The notes: generated by a model not told the origin, from the letters alone. A stretch of DNA of 64,000 nucleotides from CAYUPI01 sp964446585 (GCA_964446585.1 CAYUPI010000025.1:1-64000); one strand, 5' to 3'; counted from the stretch's first letter, positions 34,208 through 43,558 are shown. A program made the numbers and translations.

Positions 34208-36330
34208 CCTGCCAAAAACCCAAAATCCAAAACTCAAAACCCAAACAAAACTCAAATTTCAAACTCCAAACCAGAGGAAGGGGGCGGGGCTGCAGTTGGA
34301 ACTTGGTTATTAGGATTTGTTTGGGATTTGGGTTTTGGATTTTGGGATTTCCTATCGCGTCGGCAGCAGAACAAAAGCTCACCTATGTAGATTTGGTTCA
34401 TCGTCTGACGGATCTGGAAGCATTGGCGACCATACCGGCGGACGGGGAGCGTTGCGCGCAATGGTCGAGTTACGATCGCGCCAGCCGCTACGACGAGGCA
34501 ACGGGCAAATACATTTGTTGGGACGCCAACGGTGATGGCGGCGGCATTATTCGCAAAGAGGGCGACAGACAGGTGCTGGCCGAAATGGAAGGTCCAGGCT
34601 GCATCTGGCGGATGTGGTCAGCATCGCCGGGCAAGGGCCATGTGCGCATTTACTTGGATGGCGCACCGGACCCAGCGGTGGATCTGCCTTTCATCGGTTA
34701 TTTCGACGGCAAAAACGCGCCTTTCACCCGCTCAGCAATAGTCCACACCGTCTCGCGGGGCTGGAACAATTACACGCCCATCCCTTATCGGAGGTCGTGC
34801 AAAATCGTCGCCGACAATGAGTGGGGTCAATACTACCATTTTACTTACGAGACTTTTCCTAAGGGCACGGTCGTGCCAGTGTTCAAGCGAGAGCTAAGCG
34901 AAAAGGAATCCGCCGCTCTCGATGAGGTCGATAAAATTCTAACTCGTTCCGAACGGTCCGCGAGAGGACCGCAATCAGGCAAGAATGTGTTCAACGCCAA
35001 CCCGAGAGTTGAACCAGGCAAGACGGTGCGAGTCTCGGCATTTAAGGGACCACGCGCGATTACCAGGATGCGGATGAAGCTTGACCTGCCGCAAGCCCCG
35101 GCCGATCGGGACGTTCTCCGCGAGCTCACACTGCAAATCAAATGGGATGGCGAAGCCGAGCCAAGCGTTTGGGCGCCGCTGGGCGATTTCTTCGGCACCG
35201 CGCCAGGCGCGAATGAATATCGTTCGCTGCCGCTCGGTCACGCGGCCGATGGCTGGTGGTATTGCGCCTGGTACATGCCTTTCGCCAAGGAGGCCAGCAT
35301 CGAGTTGGTTAATGATGCCAGACAGCCGCGCACGGTTGCTCTGGAGATCACTCATGCGCCACTGGCGAGGCCAATAAGCCAACTCGCCCGCTTTCACGCA
35401 AAATGGCATCGTGACGCGTTCATTTCAGACGAACCTGAGCGCCGGATCGATTGGCCGGTCGTCAAAACTGAGGGCGTGGGCCGGTTCGTTGGGATGATGC
35501 TGCATATCTGGAATCCACGCGGCGGATGGTGGGGTGAGGGCGACGAAAAGTTTTTCGTCGATGGAGAAAAATTTCCGTCCACATTCGGGACCGGGTCTGA
35601 AGATTATTTCGGGTATGCCTGGAGCAGCCCCGACAAATTCCAGCACGCATTGCACAACCAGACGCACAATGATGGAAACAGCAAGGGCCACGTGTCCGTA
35701 AACCGCTGGCAGCTCGCGGACAATGTACCGTTCCATCAGTCATTCGAGGGTTGCATTGAGAAATACTTTCCGAATGAAAAGCCGACTCTTTATGCCGCGA
35801 TGGCCTATTGGTATCTGGCGCCAGGCGGGAAGGATCCGTACCGACCCCTTCCCTTGAACCAGCGCGCGGGCTATTGGACGCCGGTCGAAAACTCGAAGGT
35901 CAAAGGGGCGATCGAGGGCGAGCGAATGAAGATCCTCGGCAAGACTGGCGGGAATCCGCAGGAGCAGGACATGGCGGGCTTTGGAGACAAATGGAGCAAC
36001 GACGCGCACTTGTGGTGGATCGACGCCAAGCCGGGCGACAAACTCGAGTTGACGTTGCCGGTTGAGAAAAGCGGATACTACAAACTGACGCTTCAGATGA
36101 CCAAAGCGCGCGATTATGGGATCGTGCAACTTTATCTCGATAGCGACAAGATTGGTGACCCCTTCGATCTTTATAATCCCGAGGTCGTGCCCACCGGCGT
36201 AGTTGAATTGGGAAGCCACGCCTTGAATGCCGGCGAACACAAGCTGACCGTGGAGATCGTTGGGGCAAATGACAAAGCCGAGAAGGCTTACATGTTCGGT
36301 TTGGATTACGTGAAGCTGGAGCCCGAGTAG
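34204..36330 (+). CDS. GH172 (DUF2961) family protein, exported
   Basis: 708 residues. DUF2961 proteins are now glycoside hydrolase family 172, with members acting on fructo- and arabino-furanosides. Signature blocks are visible: AQWSSYDRASRYDEATGKY, GPGCIWRMWSASPGKGHVRIYLDG, and FGTGSEDYFGYAW with the conserved Glu. A C-terminal beta-sandwich (about 575-708) may bind carbohydrate. Oddly, the N-terminal 57 residues, including the hydrophobic signal core (LVIRICLGFGFWILGF), are encoded by a palindromic C/A-rich repeat (34213-34350). The start overlaps the binding-protein stop. Confidence 0.9.
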   Translation: MTCQKPKIQNSKPKQNSNFKLQTRGRGRGCSWNLVIRICLGFGFWILGFPIASAAEQKLTYVDLVHRLTDLEALATIPADGERCAQWSSYDRASRYDEATGKYICWDANGDGGGIIRKEGDRQVLAEMEGPGCIWRMWSASPGKGHVRIYLDGAPDPAVDLPFIGYFDGKNAPFTRSAIVHTVSRGWNNYTPIPYRRSCKIVADNEWGQYYHFTYETFPKGTVVPVFKRELSEKESAALDEVDKILTRSERSARGPQSGKNVFNANPRVEPGKTVRVSAFKGPRAITRMRMKLDLPQAPADRDVLRELTLQIKWDGEAEPSVWAPLGDFFGTAPGANEYRSLPLGHAADGWWYCAWYMPFAKEASIELVNDARQPRTVALEITHAPLARPISQLARFHAKWHRDAFISDEPERRIDWPVVKTEGVGRFVGMMLHIWNPRGGWWGEGDEKFFVDGEKFPSTFGTGSEDYFGYAWSSPDKFQHALHNQTHNDGNSKGHVSVNRWQLADNVPFHQSFEGCIEKYFPNEKPTLYAAMAYWYLAPGGKDPYRPLPLNQRAGYWTPVENSKVKGAIEGERMKILGKTGGNPQEQDMAGFGDKWSNDAHLWWIDAKPGDKLELTLPVEKSGYYKLTLQMTKARDYGIVQLYLDSDKIGDPFDLYNPEVVPTGVVELGSHALNAGEHKLTVEIVGANDKAEKAYMFGLDYVKLEPE
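34213..34350. repeat. Inverted C/A-rich repeat coding the GH172 signal region
   Basis: CCCAAAATCCAAAACTC and following bases (34213-34256) are the imperfect reverse complement of GGATTTGTTTGGGATTTGGG and following bases (34312-34350), about 40 bp per arm. Repeats of this type are common as intergenic filler in environmental genomes. Here the repeat lies inside the reading frame and encodes the signal sequence. Confidence 0.8.
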
Positions 36331-36383
36331 TGGGGGCTCTTCGAGTAATCAATCCAGACACGTGCCTCACCTCGGCGCAATGC

Positions 36384-38519
36384 TTAACTAAGCCGAATCG
36401 GCATCGAGCGGACGCGCGAGCCGGTGGCGTGAAAGAGCGCGTTGGCGATAGCGGGAGCGATGGCGATAATGGGCGTCTCACCTGCGCCGGCAGATGCCAG
36501 GTCGGGACGATCGAGCAGGTAAACATCCAGTTCCGGCACGTCATCGAACCGTGGCACCTGGCACTTGCGAAATGAGGCGGTCAACAGTTTGCCATTCTCA
36601 AACTGCATTTCCTCGCGCAGGGCCGGTCCCAGACCCATGATGATCGCGCCCTGGACCTGATTGAGCAGGTTATCGGGGTTCAGGATCGCGCCGCACTCGA
36701 ATACCTCGCAGACATGTCGGACTTTGATTTCTTTCTGTGCGCGATCGATCTCGACCTCGACACACGCGGCGACATAAGAGCCTTTCTCCGTGCCACAAGC
36801 CAGGCCGACGCCCGCGCCTGGTTTCGTTTTCGCCACGCGCGATTTCCAATCGAACCGTTTTGCCGCGGCTTCGAGCACGGCACGCAATCGCGCGTTCTCC
36901 AGGTGGCTGAGGCGAAACTCGAGCGGGTCGGCTTTAGCGGCGGCGGCCAGTTCGTCCATGAAACATTCGCGGGCAAAAGTGTTGGCGGTGGCTGCCAAGG
37001 CGCGGTACGAGCCATGGCGCAGAGGCGGAGTCGAGGAGATGAATTTGCTCTGACGCTTTTCGATGCGGTACGGTGTCCCGGCCGCGGACGGTCCAGAGTT
37101 GATGTTGAGGAAATGCCAGGAGGTAATCATTCCACGCGAGTCGAGCCCAGCCTCGGCTTGGATGACTGCAGCCGGCCGGAAATAGGCCCAAGTAAATTCC
37201 TCCTCGCGCGTCCACCGCAGTGAGACGGGTTTCCCTGCGGCTTTCGCCAGTCGTGCAGCTTCGACCGAGGCTTCACCGGTGTGTTTGCCCCCAAACCCGC
37301 CGCCAAAGTCCGGGACGATGACATGAACGTCTTCCGCTGCCAGGTGGAATGCGCGGGCGAGTTCGGAGCGATGGCCAAAGGGGTTCTGCGTGCCGCCCCA
37401 GACGGTTAGTTTGCCATCGGTCCATTCGGCGACGGCCGCGCGCGGTTCCAAAGGAGCATGCTGGACATAGGCGACGTGGTAATCCTGTCGCAGCACTTGC
37501 TTGGCGGCGGCCAACTCATCTGCGAACGGATTTGGCGGAACGCCGCCTTGGGCATGCTGCTTGAGATAATCGTACAGCGACGTGCTGGAAGGATGAGCAG
37601 GCTGCTCCCATTTGGCGGTTTCCGCGACCGCTGCGAGCGCCCGCTCGGCTTCTAAAGTGCTGGGCGCGGCGACCCCGACGAATTGCTCGTCTTGGATTGC
37701 CGCGACGTCCTTCATTGCTTTGGCCGGACCCAGATCAACTGAAATTAACTTCGCTCCGTAGGACGGTGGGCGCAGGATCTTGCCGTAGAGCATTCCCGGC
37801 CGGCTGATGTCCGACGGATATTTGTGCGCGCCGGTTACGAGTGCGCGCCCATTGGCCCGAGAGGAGGCCTTGCCGAGAACCTTCCACTCCTTGACCGGCG
37901 TGAGGCTGACTTCCGAAGGGATCGCCTGGTCGAACGTTTTGGACGCTTCTTCGTTGCCCGCGAGATCGGCGTAGGAGAGCGACCGCTTCGTCGCGACATG
38001 CATTGCCTTACCGTCGCGCACTTCGCAGGTATTGGCTTCGACATTCCATTGCTTGCAGGCAAATTCGAGGAGAAGTTGTCGCGCCGCTGCGGCACCCTGA
38101 CGGACGGCGGGGACTGTTCGCGGCGAACTGCCACTGCCGGCTGTGATGCCGTCGTCGGGCACGAGGCTGGTGTCAGCCATGATGAGCTGAATACTCGTGA
38201 CCGGCACGCGCAGTTCTTCGGCGGCGGCCTGGGTTAACTCAGCTCGCGCACCCTGACCGGCCTCGACTTTACCGGTGAGAACCGTGATGGAGCCGTCCTT
38301 ACCGAGATGGATGCGCGCCGACACGCTGCGGGCACCGCTGCCGCCGAAGCCGCCGCGGCGTCCGGCAGGTTGCGCCAAGGCTGGGGCGGTACTGGCGGCG
38401 ATGAGCAACCCCGCTCCCAGAAGCTGCATGAAGCCGCGCCGTTTCAGGCCGAAGTCAAAGTGGACCGGCTCGAGGGGCTCTTCGTACTCAACGACCAATT
38501 GCTCGTCATGCGCCTTCAT
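36384..38519 (-). CDS. Molybdenum hydroxylase large subunit (IorB-like)
   Basis: 711 residues. The N-terminal Tat-type signal KRRGFMQLLGAGLLIAAS indicates export of the folded cofactor-containing protein. Molybdopterin-binding regions of the xanthine dehydrogenase/isoquinoline 1-oxidoreductase beta family are seen: VPDFGGGFGGKHTGEASVEA, ALAATANTFARECFMDELA, and near the end GAGETPIIAIAPAIANALF with the usual catalytic-Glu context. It lies 15 bp after the [2Fe-2S] subunit, the IorAB order. The substrate may be an N-heterocycle or aldehyde, not deducible here. No cofactor-insertion (XdhC-like) gene is adjacent. Confidence 0.9.
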   Translation of the reverse strand: MKAHDEQLVVEYEEPLEPVHFDFGLKRRGFMQLLGAGLLIAASTAPALAQPAGRRGGFGGSGARSVSARIHLGKDGSITVLTGKVEAGQGARAELTQAAAEELRVPVTSIQLIMADTSLVPDDGITAGSGSSPRTVPAVRQGAAAARQLLLEFACKQWNVEANTCEVRDGKAMHVATKRSLSYADLAGNEEASKTFDQAIPSEVSLTPVKEWKVLGKASSRANGRALVTGAHKYPSDISRPGMLYGKILRPPSYGAKLISVDLGPAKAMKDVAAIQDEQFVGVAAPSTLEAERALAAVAETAKWEQPAHPSSTSLYDYLKQHAQGGVPPNPFADELAAAKQVLRQDYHVAYVQHAPLEPRAAVAEWTDGKLTVWGGTQNPFGHRSELARAFHLAAEDVHVIVPDFGGGFGGKHTGEASVEAARLAKAAGKPVSLRWTREEEFTWAYFRPAAVIQAEAGLDSRGMITSWHFLNINSGPSAAGTPYRIEKRQSKFISSTPPLRHGSYRALAATANTFARECFMDELAAAAKADPLEFRLSHLENARLRAVLEAAAKRFDWKSRVAKTKPGAGVGLACGTEKGSYVAACVEVEIDRAQKEIKVRHVCEVFECGAILNPDNLLNQVQGAIIMGLGPALREEMQFENGKLLTASFRKCQVPRFDDVPELDVYLLDRPDLASAGAGETPIIAIAPAIANALFHATGSRVRSMPIRLS

Positions 38520-38534
38520 CTGTATTCCTTTCTC

Positions 38535-39020
38535 TCATCCAGCGCTTGGTTGTCGCCTTGCTTTCACCCTCACGTGACCGATGGCCTTTACAATTCGAGT
38601 GTAGCTGCAGCATCGGCAAAGGTGTTTTTGCAGCTTCGCGAGCATGTCTGCCTCCGTCGCCTTCGCGTTTTCATTTAGCACGCCTACGACGCCAAGGATC
38701 ATTCCGGGCGTGCAGTAGCCACACTGGAATGCGCCCTCCGCCAGAAAAGCCCGCTGCACAGGATGAAGCTGATCCCCCTTGGCCAGACCCTCGATTGTCA
38801 CTATTTCCTTGTCGTCAGCGTCGGAAATTGGAGTGAGACATGACGCGACGCTCTTGCCGCTGAGCAGCACTGTGCAGGCCCGGCAATGGCCTTCACCGCA
38901 ACCGTATTTTGCCCCGGTCAATTGCAGGTCCTCACGCAGCACATCAAGCAAGGGGCGTTGAGGATCGGTGGTAACACTATGTGCTTGTCCGTTGACGGTG
39001 AATTTGAAGGTCGCACTCAT
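38535..39020 (-). CDS. [2Fe-2S] subunit of molybdenum hydroxylase (IorA-like)
   Basis: 161 residues. The plant-type ferredoxin domain has Cys residues in YGCGEGHCRACTVLLSGK, and the all-helical second cluster domain has CGYCTPGMI and CRCCSYTRI. This is the standard two-cluster small subunit that passes electrons from the Mo site. First gene of the pair on the minus strand. The export signal is on the partner only, consistent with piggy-back Tat export. Confidence 0.93.
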   Translation of the reverse strand: MSATFKFTVNGQAHSVTTDPQRPLLDVLREDLQLTGAKYGCGEGHCRACTVLLSGKSVASCLTPISDADDKEIVTIEGLAKGDQLHPVQRAFLAEGAFQCGYCTPGMILGVVGVLNENAKATEADMLAKLQKHLCRCCSYTRIVKAIGHVRVKARRQPSAG

Positions 39021-39369
39021 GCGTCAGTTCCGGCTAAACCGTTCCGCGGGCCTGGCGCACGGCGGCGGCCACGCGGACCGGATTCCGGGTGAATCTACCA
39101 CTCTTGGGCAAAATGCAAAGCTTTCAGCCGTCGGGCAGATGCGATGAACGCATCTCGGCACTACCACCACGGAGCAGGCACGGCCTCGTCTCCGAATCAT
39201 AACCGTGATTCAAATGGCGCCGGGGACGAGGCTGTCAGACGAGGCCGTCCAGCGTCACTAGGATTTCAGGACCATCACCTTGAAGTGATTGATGAGAATA
39301 GCCCAATGCTAACGTTGGGCTATTCTCAGACATCCCTCAGGGATACTGCATAGGTCGAGGCGTCCCGGG
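39021..39369. repeat. Repeat-rich intergenic segment with strong hairpin
   Basis: It contains an inverted CACGGCCTCGTCTCC / GGGGACGAGGCTGTC pair (about 39179-39236) and a perfect 13-bp hairpin GAGAATAGCCCAA (39294-39306) / TTGGGCTATTCTC (39315-39327) with loop TGCTAACG. The latter type occurs as dispersed repeats in Planctomycetes/Verrucomicrobia. No gene is visible. Confidence 0.65.
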
Positions 39370-39582
39370 CCCGGGGTCAACCCATAGCATGGTTCGCTTT
39401 TCAGTGGACAGCATGCGCGGAGTCAGACCGTAGAAAACTCCGCAAGTTCGGCTTGACGCACGTCTGATTCATCCGATTCTGGGCTGCATGCTGAGCAAAC
39501 TTCGGCTCGAGTATTCGGGTGCCACGCATCACATCACGAGTCGAGGGGACCAGCGTGACTACGTTTTTCTGGGCGCAAGGCC
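39370..39582 (+). mobile_element. Miniature RAYT remnant, unit A
   Basis: About 210 bp: GGGTCAACCCATAGCATGG, then GCGCGGAGTCAGACC, then the first 30 or so codons of a REP-associated transposase (MLSKLRLEYSGATHHITSRG from 39488). Coding stops making sense at CTGGGCGCAAGG, where unit B begins. The catalytic HUH region is absent. Confidence 0.75.
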
Positions 39583-39843
39583 CGGGGGTCAACCCATAGC
39601 ATGGTTCGTTTTTCAGTGGACAGCATGTGCGGGGTCGCACCATAGAAAAGTCCTGAACTTCGGCTTGACGCTCGTCTGATTCATCCGATTCTGGGACGCA
39701 TGCTGCGCAAACTTCGGCTTGAGTATCCTGGTGCCACGCATCACATCATGAGCCGAGGGGACCAGTATCACGACGTTTTTCTGGGCGAAGTGGACAAGTA
39801 TGGCTTTCTGAGTCCGGGATATTTCTCCGGTCTGACCCCGCAG
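39583..39843 (+). mobile_element. Miniature RAYT remnant, unit B
   Basis: A second, tandem copy of unit A with about 85-90% apparent identity by eye. The transposase start reads MLRKLRLEYPGATHHIMSRG from 39701 and runs to GEVDKYG before ending. The right end is CTGACCCCGCAG (39832-39843), the inverse of the CTGCGGGGTCAG left end seen in unit C. Confidence 0.75.
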
Positions 39844-39915
39844 ACGTAGTTCTAAATATCGTGAATACAGTCCACTCTCAATATCCTCTACCGAAATAAG
39901 CTGTGCAAGGGACTG

Positions 39916-40803
39916 ATGGAAACCACGTACGAGTTCCGGGTTAGGGAAAAATACGCGTCGCTCCTCTTTCGGCCCGGCGAGGGCAGACGCCTCGGCGAGC
40001 TGATTCGAAAAATTCAGATTCCTGAGCGCGACCCAAGACTCGTTCGGATTGGTGAGTTGTACGCATCTATCAAACGCGAGCAGAACGATTATTTTTTTGC
40101 GGGTTGGGACATTGCCCGTCGTTACTCCGCTGAAGAGCTTGACCGGGCATCGCTGTTTCTCGTCCACCACCTCTCGACCTTCGAGCCAGCGGGAGAGGAA
40201 TGCGGCACTCTATATGACGAGTCGTCCGCTTGCCCAAGTTGCAAGAGCGGAGCGAAGCAGGCATCACCGCTATTTCTCAATCCGAGACGCATTCCCAAGA
40301 ATAAGGACATCGCGCGAACGATTGCTGGTGAAATTGTCGTTTCGAAACATCTGCTCGAGGTTTTTGAGCGCCACTCACTAACTGGCGCGGACTTTCGTCC
40401 TGTCCTCCAGGGTCCAGGCTCCAGTGCCGAGTTGAAGAACTGGTTCCATCTCCTCGTAAAATCGTGCGATGCTGAGGTTGTTCCGCCCACCAAAGCGGGT
40501 GTCAATCCTTTCGACGAGGACGCCTCGGGCGAGTTCCGTTGTCCTTTGGGAGATCTGATTGGACTTTCGCGAATATCCGAGGTATGGATAAGTGCCGCGC
40601 GCAGCAACACGCCAGACGTAGTTGCTTCTCGACAGTTTGTTGGCAGACGGACTGGACTGATTCGCCCGGAGCGATTCCTGCTGATATCACCGAGACTTCG
40701 ACGCATCCTGGAAGAGCAGGACTTGAGAGGTTTTGGACTTGAAATCGCACACCTTGTCTCGCAGCCTAGCGACGATCACGCTGCCGCAAGCTCCCGCTCT
40801 TGA
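39916..40803 (+). CDS. Hypothetical protein with Cys-rich knuckle motif
   Basis: 295 residues, not assigned to a family. The N-terminus is beta/alpha (YEFRVREKYASLLFRPGEGR). A possible zinc knuckle CGTLYDESSACPSC lies at about 97-110. A middle segment reads RRIPKNKDIARTIAGEIVVSK and the C-terminus RFLLISPRLRRILEEQDLRG. No signal or membrane segment. It sits between transposase remnants and an rhs fragment that continues in the same frame after its TGA. The pattern 'late-strand then SPRLRRILEE' recalls some polymorphic-toxin immunity proteins, but this is weak. Function unknown. Confidence 0.6.
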   Translation: METTYEFRVREKYASLLFRPGEGRRLGELIRKIQIPERDPRLVRIGELYASIKREQNDYFFAGWDIARRYSAEELDRASLFLVHHLSTFEPAGEECGTLYDESSACPSCKSGAKQASPLFLNPRRIPKNKDIARTIAGEIVVSKHLLEVFERHSLTGADFRPVLQGPGSSAELKNWFHLLVKSCDAEVVPPTKAGVNPFDEDASGEFRCPLGDLIGLSRISEVWISAARSNTPDVVASRQFVGRRTGLIRPERFLLISPRLRRILEEQDLRGFGLEIAHLVSQPSDDHAAASSRS

Positions 40804-42945
40804 CAGTCCCCGAAGCACTACATATTCGGATACAATGCCGTCGGCGACAACCGCCTCAAAGAGATCTGGAATAAAACTTCGGCCGGCGTTACCATCTCCA
40901 AATTCAATTACGGTTACGACGTGCTCGGCAGAATCACAGCCTGGACCAACGGCCTGAACTCTGAGGCGATGGCGTTCACCTACGATCGCGAAGACCAGTT
41001 GCTCGACGCCCGCCGCTTCTCGGCCTCGGGCGGCTCCACCCCTCGCGCCCAGGGTTTCAGCTATGGATATGACCCGGCGCGCAATCGCACCTTCGAACAG
41101 TCCGAGCTCGCCCCCGCCCCAAGCGGCCAGGGCCCCCATCCTGGTCCCACCACAGTGAGCCTGTCCACCCACAATAACCTCAACCAACTCCAGGCCCGCT
41201 CCGGTGCCGGTTCGACACTCCCGATACGCTTCAACGGCACGGTCAGCGAGGCAGCCACGGTCACCGTCAACGGCCAGGCCGCCTCTATGGACGCGGCCGG
41301 AAAAGTCTTTACCACCAGCAAAAGCTTTCCCAGTCCCGGTGAGAGGTCCGTGACTCTGACCGTCAGGGATTACGGTACCAGCGGCGGGAACACCGCGTCG
41401 CAATATTACACGATTGATGTCGAGCCGGGCGTCAGCAAGTCGTACACCTACGACGACAACGGCAACTGCACCGGGGTTACCTTCGGCACCACGAATGTGG
41501 TTTATGACTGGGATGCCGGAGATCGCTTGGTCAAAATCACGCAACAGGTGAGCGGGACCACGCAATGGAGCACCGAATTTTCCTATGACGCGTTCAGCCG
41601 CCGTGTCCAAATCGTGGAGAGGAACAGCAGCGGTTCAGTCACGAGCAACAAACGGTATATCTGGTGCGGTTCGCAGATCTGCGAGGAGCGGGATGTGCTG
41701 AATAATTACGCAGTCACCAAGCGGTTCTACGCCGAAGGCCAAATCAACTATCAGCCATCCACAGTGAACTTGTTTTACACCCGCGATCATTTGGGCAGTA
41801 TCCGGGAAGTCACCGACGGTACTGGCGCGGTCCGCGCCCGCTACGATTACAGCTTCTACGGCGTCCGCGGCGCGAACCAGATCACCTCAAATCCCATAGA
41901 AGCCGACTTCGGCTTCACCGGGCATTATTTCCATGCGCCGAGCGGGCTGCATTTGGCTTTGTACCGGGCTTACGATGCGGATACGGGGAGGTGGTTAAGC
42001 CGGGATCCGATTGAGGAGGAGGGGGGGCCGAATCTTTACGGTTACGTCCAAGGCAGCCCGATCAACTATGCTGATCCGCTTGGGCTTCTGTGGGCCCCGA
42101 GCGATGGGGCCGATTTTTTGGATGGCGTCATCTGGGACACCGAGGAAAGCACAAGTACAGCTTCGATATACTTCGCCGACATGCTGCATGGAATGGTGGA
42201 TATGCTGAGATTCGGGGAGGGCATCGAAAGCGGCGATTACGCAACGGATCTAGGACGCGGGGGCTCTTTAATCCTAACCCTCGCCGCCCCCTTCCTTAAA
42301 GGTCCAAGGCCTTGCCGTGGAGCCCCAAAGCCGTGCTTTGCTGCCGGCACACTGGTCGCGACGGAGGACGGCTCTAAACCGATCGAAGATATTCAAGTAG
42401 GGGATCGTGTTTGGTCGTCCGACGAAATCACCGGCGAAACGGCCCTTCATGAAGTAACCGAGACGTTCAAGCGCTTTTCGGATGAAACACTCCAACTTAA
42501 GATCGGAGACGAAATAATAATCACCACCCCGGAGCATCCCTTTTGGGTAGAGGAGACAGGGTGGACAGCCGCGAAGGATCTCCGGCGCGGGGACTCCGTG
42601 AGGACCCTATCCGGGCAGGGAAAGACGGTCGCGGAGTTGCCTTGCTTGCTTGGGGCAGCAACCGTTTACAATCTTGAGGTTGAGGGCTCGCACTCCTATT
42701 TTGTTTCGCGTGACGGCTTGTTGGTACATAACGCGTGCAAGAAGAAGCATACGCCGGGAAGGGACCACCAAAGGTACAGCGGGCCTCAGAAAAAGGAGAG
42801 GTTTAAAGATAAGGCCGCAAGGAAACGCGCCCAGGCAGAGGAGGATTTGATCAAACAGTGGGACGTTTGGAACAGCTTGAAGCCGGAGGTTCAAAAGCTT
42901 CGCGACGAACTCAAACCGACCAAACCGGATCCAAGGCTCGAATGA
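40804..42945 (+). CDS. Rhs C-terminal module with HINT domain (5' truncated)
   Basis: Open from the base after the TGA at 40801-40803; first usable start GTG 40921. YD-repeat sequence begins at once (HYIFGYNAVGDNRLKEIW), so thousands of bases of a normal rhs core are missing. Numbering from GTG 40921: the core ends with the Rhs signature DTGRWLSRDPIEEEG and DPLGL (385-389); a HINT autoprotease runs from C472 (CFAAGTLVATEDG) to H603-N604 (LVHNAC); the last 70 residues (ACKKKHTPGRDHQRYSG to KPDPRLE) are a highly charged tip of unknown type. Its stop overlaps the next gene by 4 bp. This resembles an orphan rhs-CT module; whether it is expressed is unknown. Confidence 0.85.
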   Translation, partial: QSPKHYIFGYNAVGDNRLKEIWNKTSAGVTISKFNYGYDVLGRITAWTNGLNSEAMAFTYDREDQLLDARRFSASGGSTPRAQGFSYGYDPARNRTFEQSELAPAPSGQGPHPGPTTVSLSTHNNLNQLQARSGAGSTLPIRFNGTVSEAATVTVNGQAASMDAAGKVFTTSKSFPSPGERSVTLTVRDYGTSGGNTASQYYTIDVEPGVSKSYTYDDNGNCTGVTFGTTNVVYDWDAGDRLVKITQQVSGTTQWSTEFSYDAFSRRVQIVERNSSGSVTSNKRYIWCGSQICEERDVLNNYAVTKRFYAEGQINYQPSTVNLFYTRDHLGSIREVTDGTGAVRARYDYSFYGVRGANQITSNPIEADFGFTGHYFHAPSGLHLALYRAYDADTGRWLSRDPIEEEGGPNLYGYVQGSPINYADPLGLLWAPSDGADFLDGVIWDTEESTSTASIYFADMLHGMVDMLRFGEGIESGDYATDLGRGGSLILTLAAPFLKGPRPCRGAPKPCFAAGTLVATEDGSKPIEDIQVGDRVWSSDEITGETALHEVTETFKRFSDETLQLKIGDEIIITTPEHPFWVEETGWTAAKDLRRGDSVRTLSGQGKTVAELPCLLGAATVYNLEVEGSHSYFVSRDGLLVHNACKKKHTPGRDHQRYSGPQKKERFKDKAARKRAQAEEDLIKQWDVWNSLKPEVQKLRDELKPTKPDPRLE

Positions 42946-43430
42946 AAAGGACACCTCCCGGAAATCGCCGCAGTTTCGAAGGGGATTGGGACAGGATTTT
43001 GTACCTGTACGATAAACTGCTACACTGGTTGTACGGCATGCACAATCGCCGCAGGGCTGTGAAGTTCTCCGCGCCGCTCAAGTCCCTCCTCGCTGCGCGC
43101 GTCGGTCACACCGCAATTAAGGGAGAAGAGTGCTGGTCGCTGGTGTGTGAGGCTGAGGGTGACCTGCCAAGCGCAATCAAGTACCGGCGGAGCGAAATTC
43201 GGCTTATTAAGCGGCTACGCAAATTAATGCGCCACCCTCCCGAGTACGGACCCGATGATTTGGCAGACCGTTACGATTTGCTGGCGATCCTCTACCACGA
43301 TGCAGGAAGACTCGACAGCGCCATCGCAGCCCTTAAGGAGTCAAGGAAAATCTGCTCGCGCGCTCGAATTCGATTCGACGGAGCGAAGTTGATGAAGGAC
43401 TACCTTCGCGAGAAGGGGCGCCTGGCTTAG
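42942..43430 (+). CDS. TPR-like protein, candidate immunity to the Rhs tip
   Basis: The start is at ATG 42942 (MKRTPPGNRRSFEGDWDRIL), inside the rhs stop (ATGA), so translation is coupled. 162 residues, helical, with TPR-like LADRYDLLAILYHDAG and LDSAIAALKESRKICSRA. No signal or membrane segment, as expected for a cytoplasmic immunity protein. Position directly after a toxin tip is the main evidence for immunity; I also recall similar TPR proteins as stand-alone genes in other bacteria, so the role is an inference. Confidence 0.65.
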   Translation: MKRTPPGNRRSFEGDWDRILYLYDKLLHWLYGMHNRRRAVKFSAPLKSLLAARVGHTAIKGEECWSLVCEAEGDLPSAIKYRRSEIRLIKRLRKLMRHPPEYGPDDLADRYDLLAILYHDAGRLDSAIAALKESRKICSRARIRFDGAKLMKDYLREKGRLA

Positions 43431-43558
43431 ATAGGGGTCGGCGCTTAGGCGCGTGTCACGCAGAGCGAGAGAGCAAGAGAGCGGGACGCGAAGGGAAACC
43501 ATCTAAACCATGATCATTATTACTTCCCCAAGCGCTTCTGGTGAGGGCAGTTTGACTT

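Noticed and set aside
40801..40803. In-frame TGA read as selenocysteine, joining the unknown gene and the rhs fragment
   Set aside because: No SECIS-like structure was evident and the upstream gene looks like a complete protein; a recombination junction is simpler.
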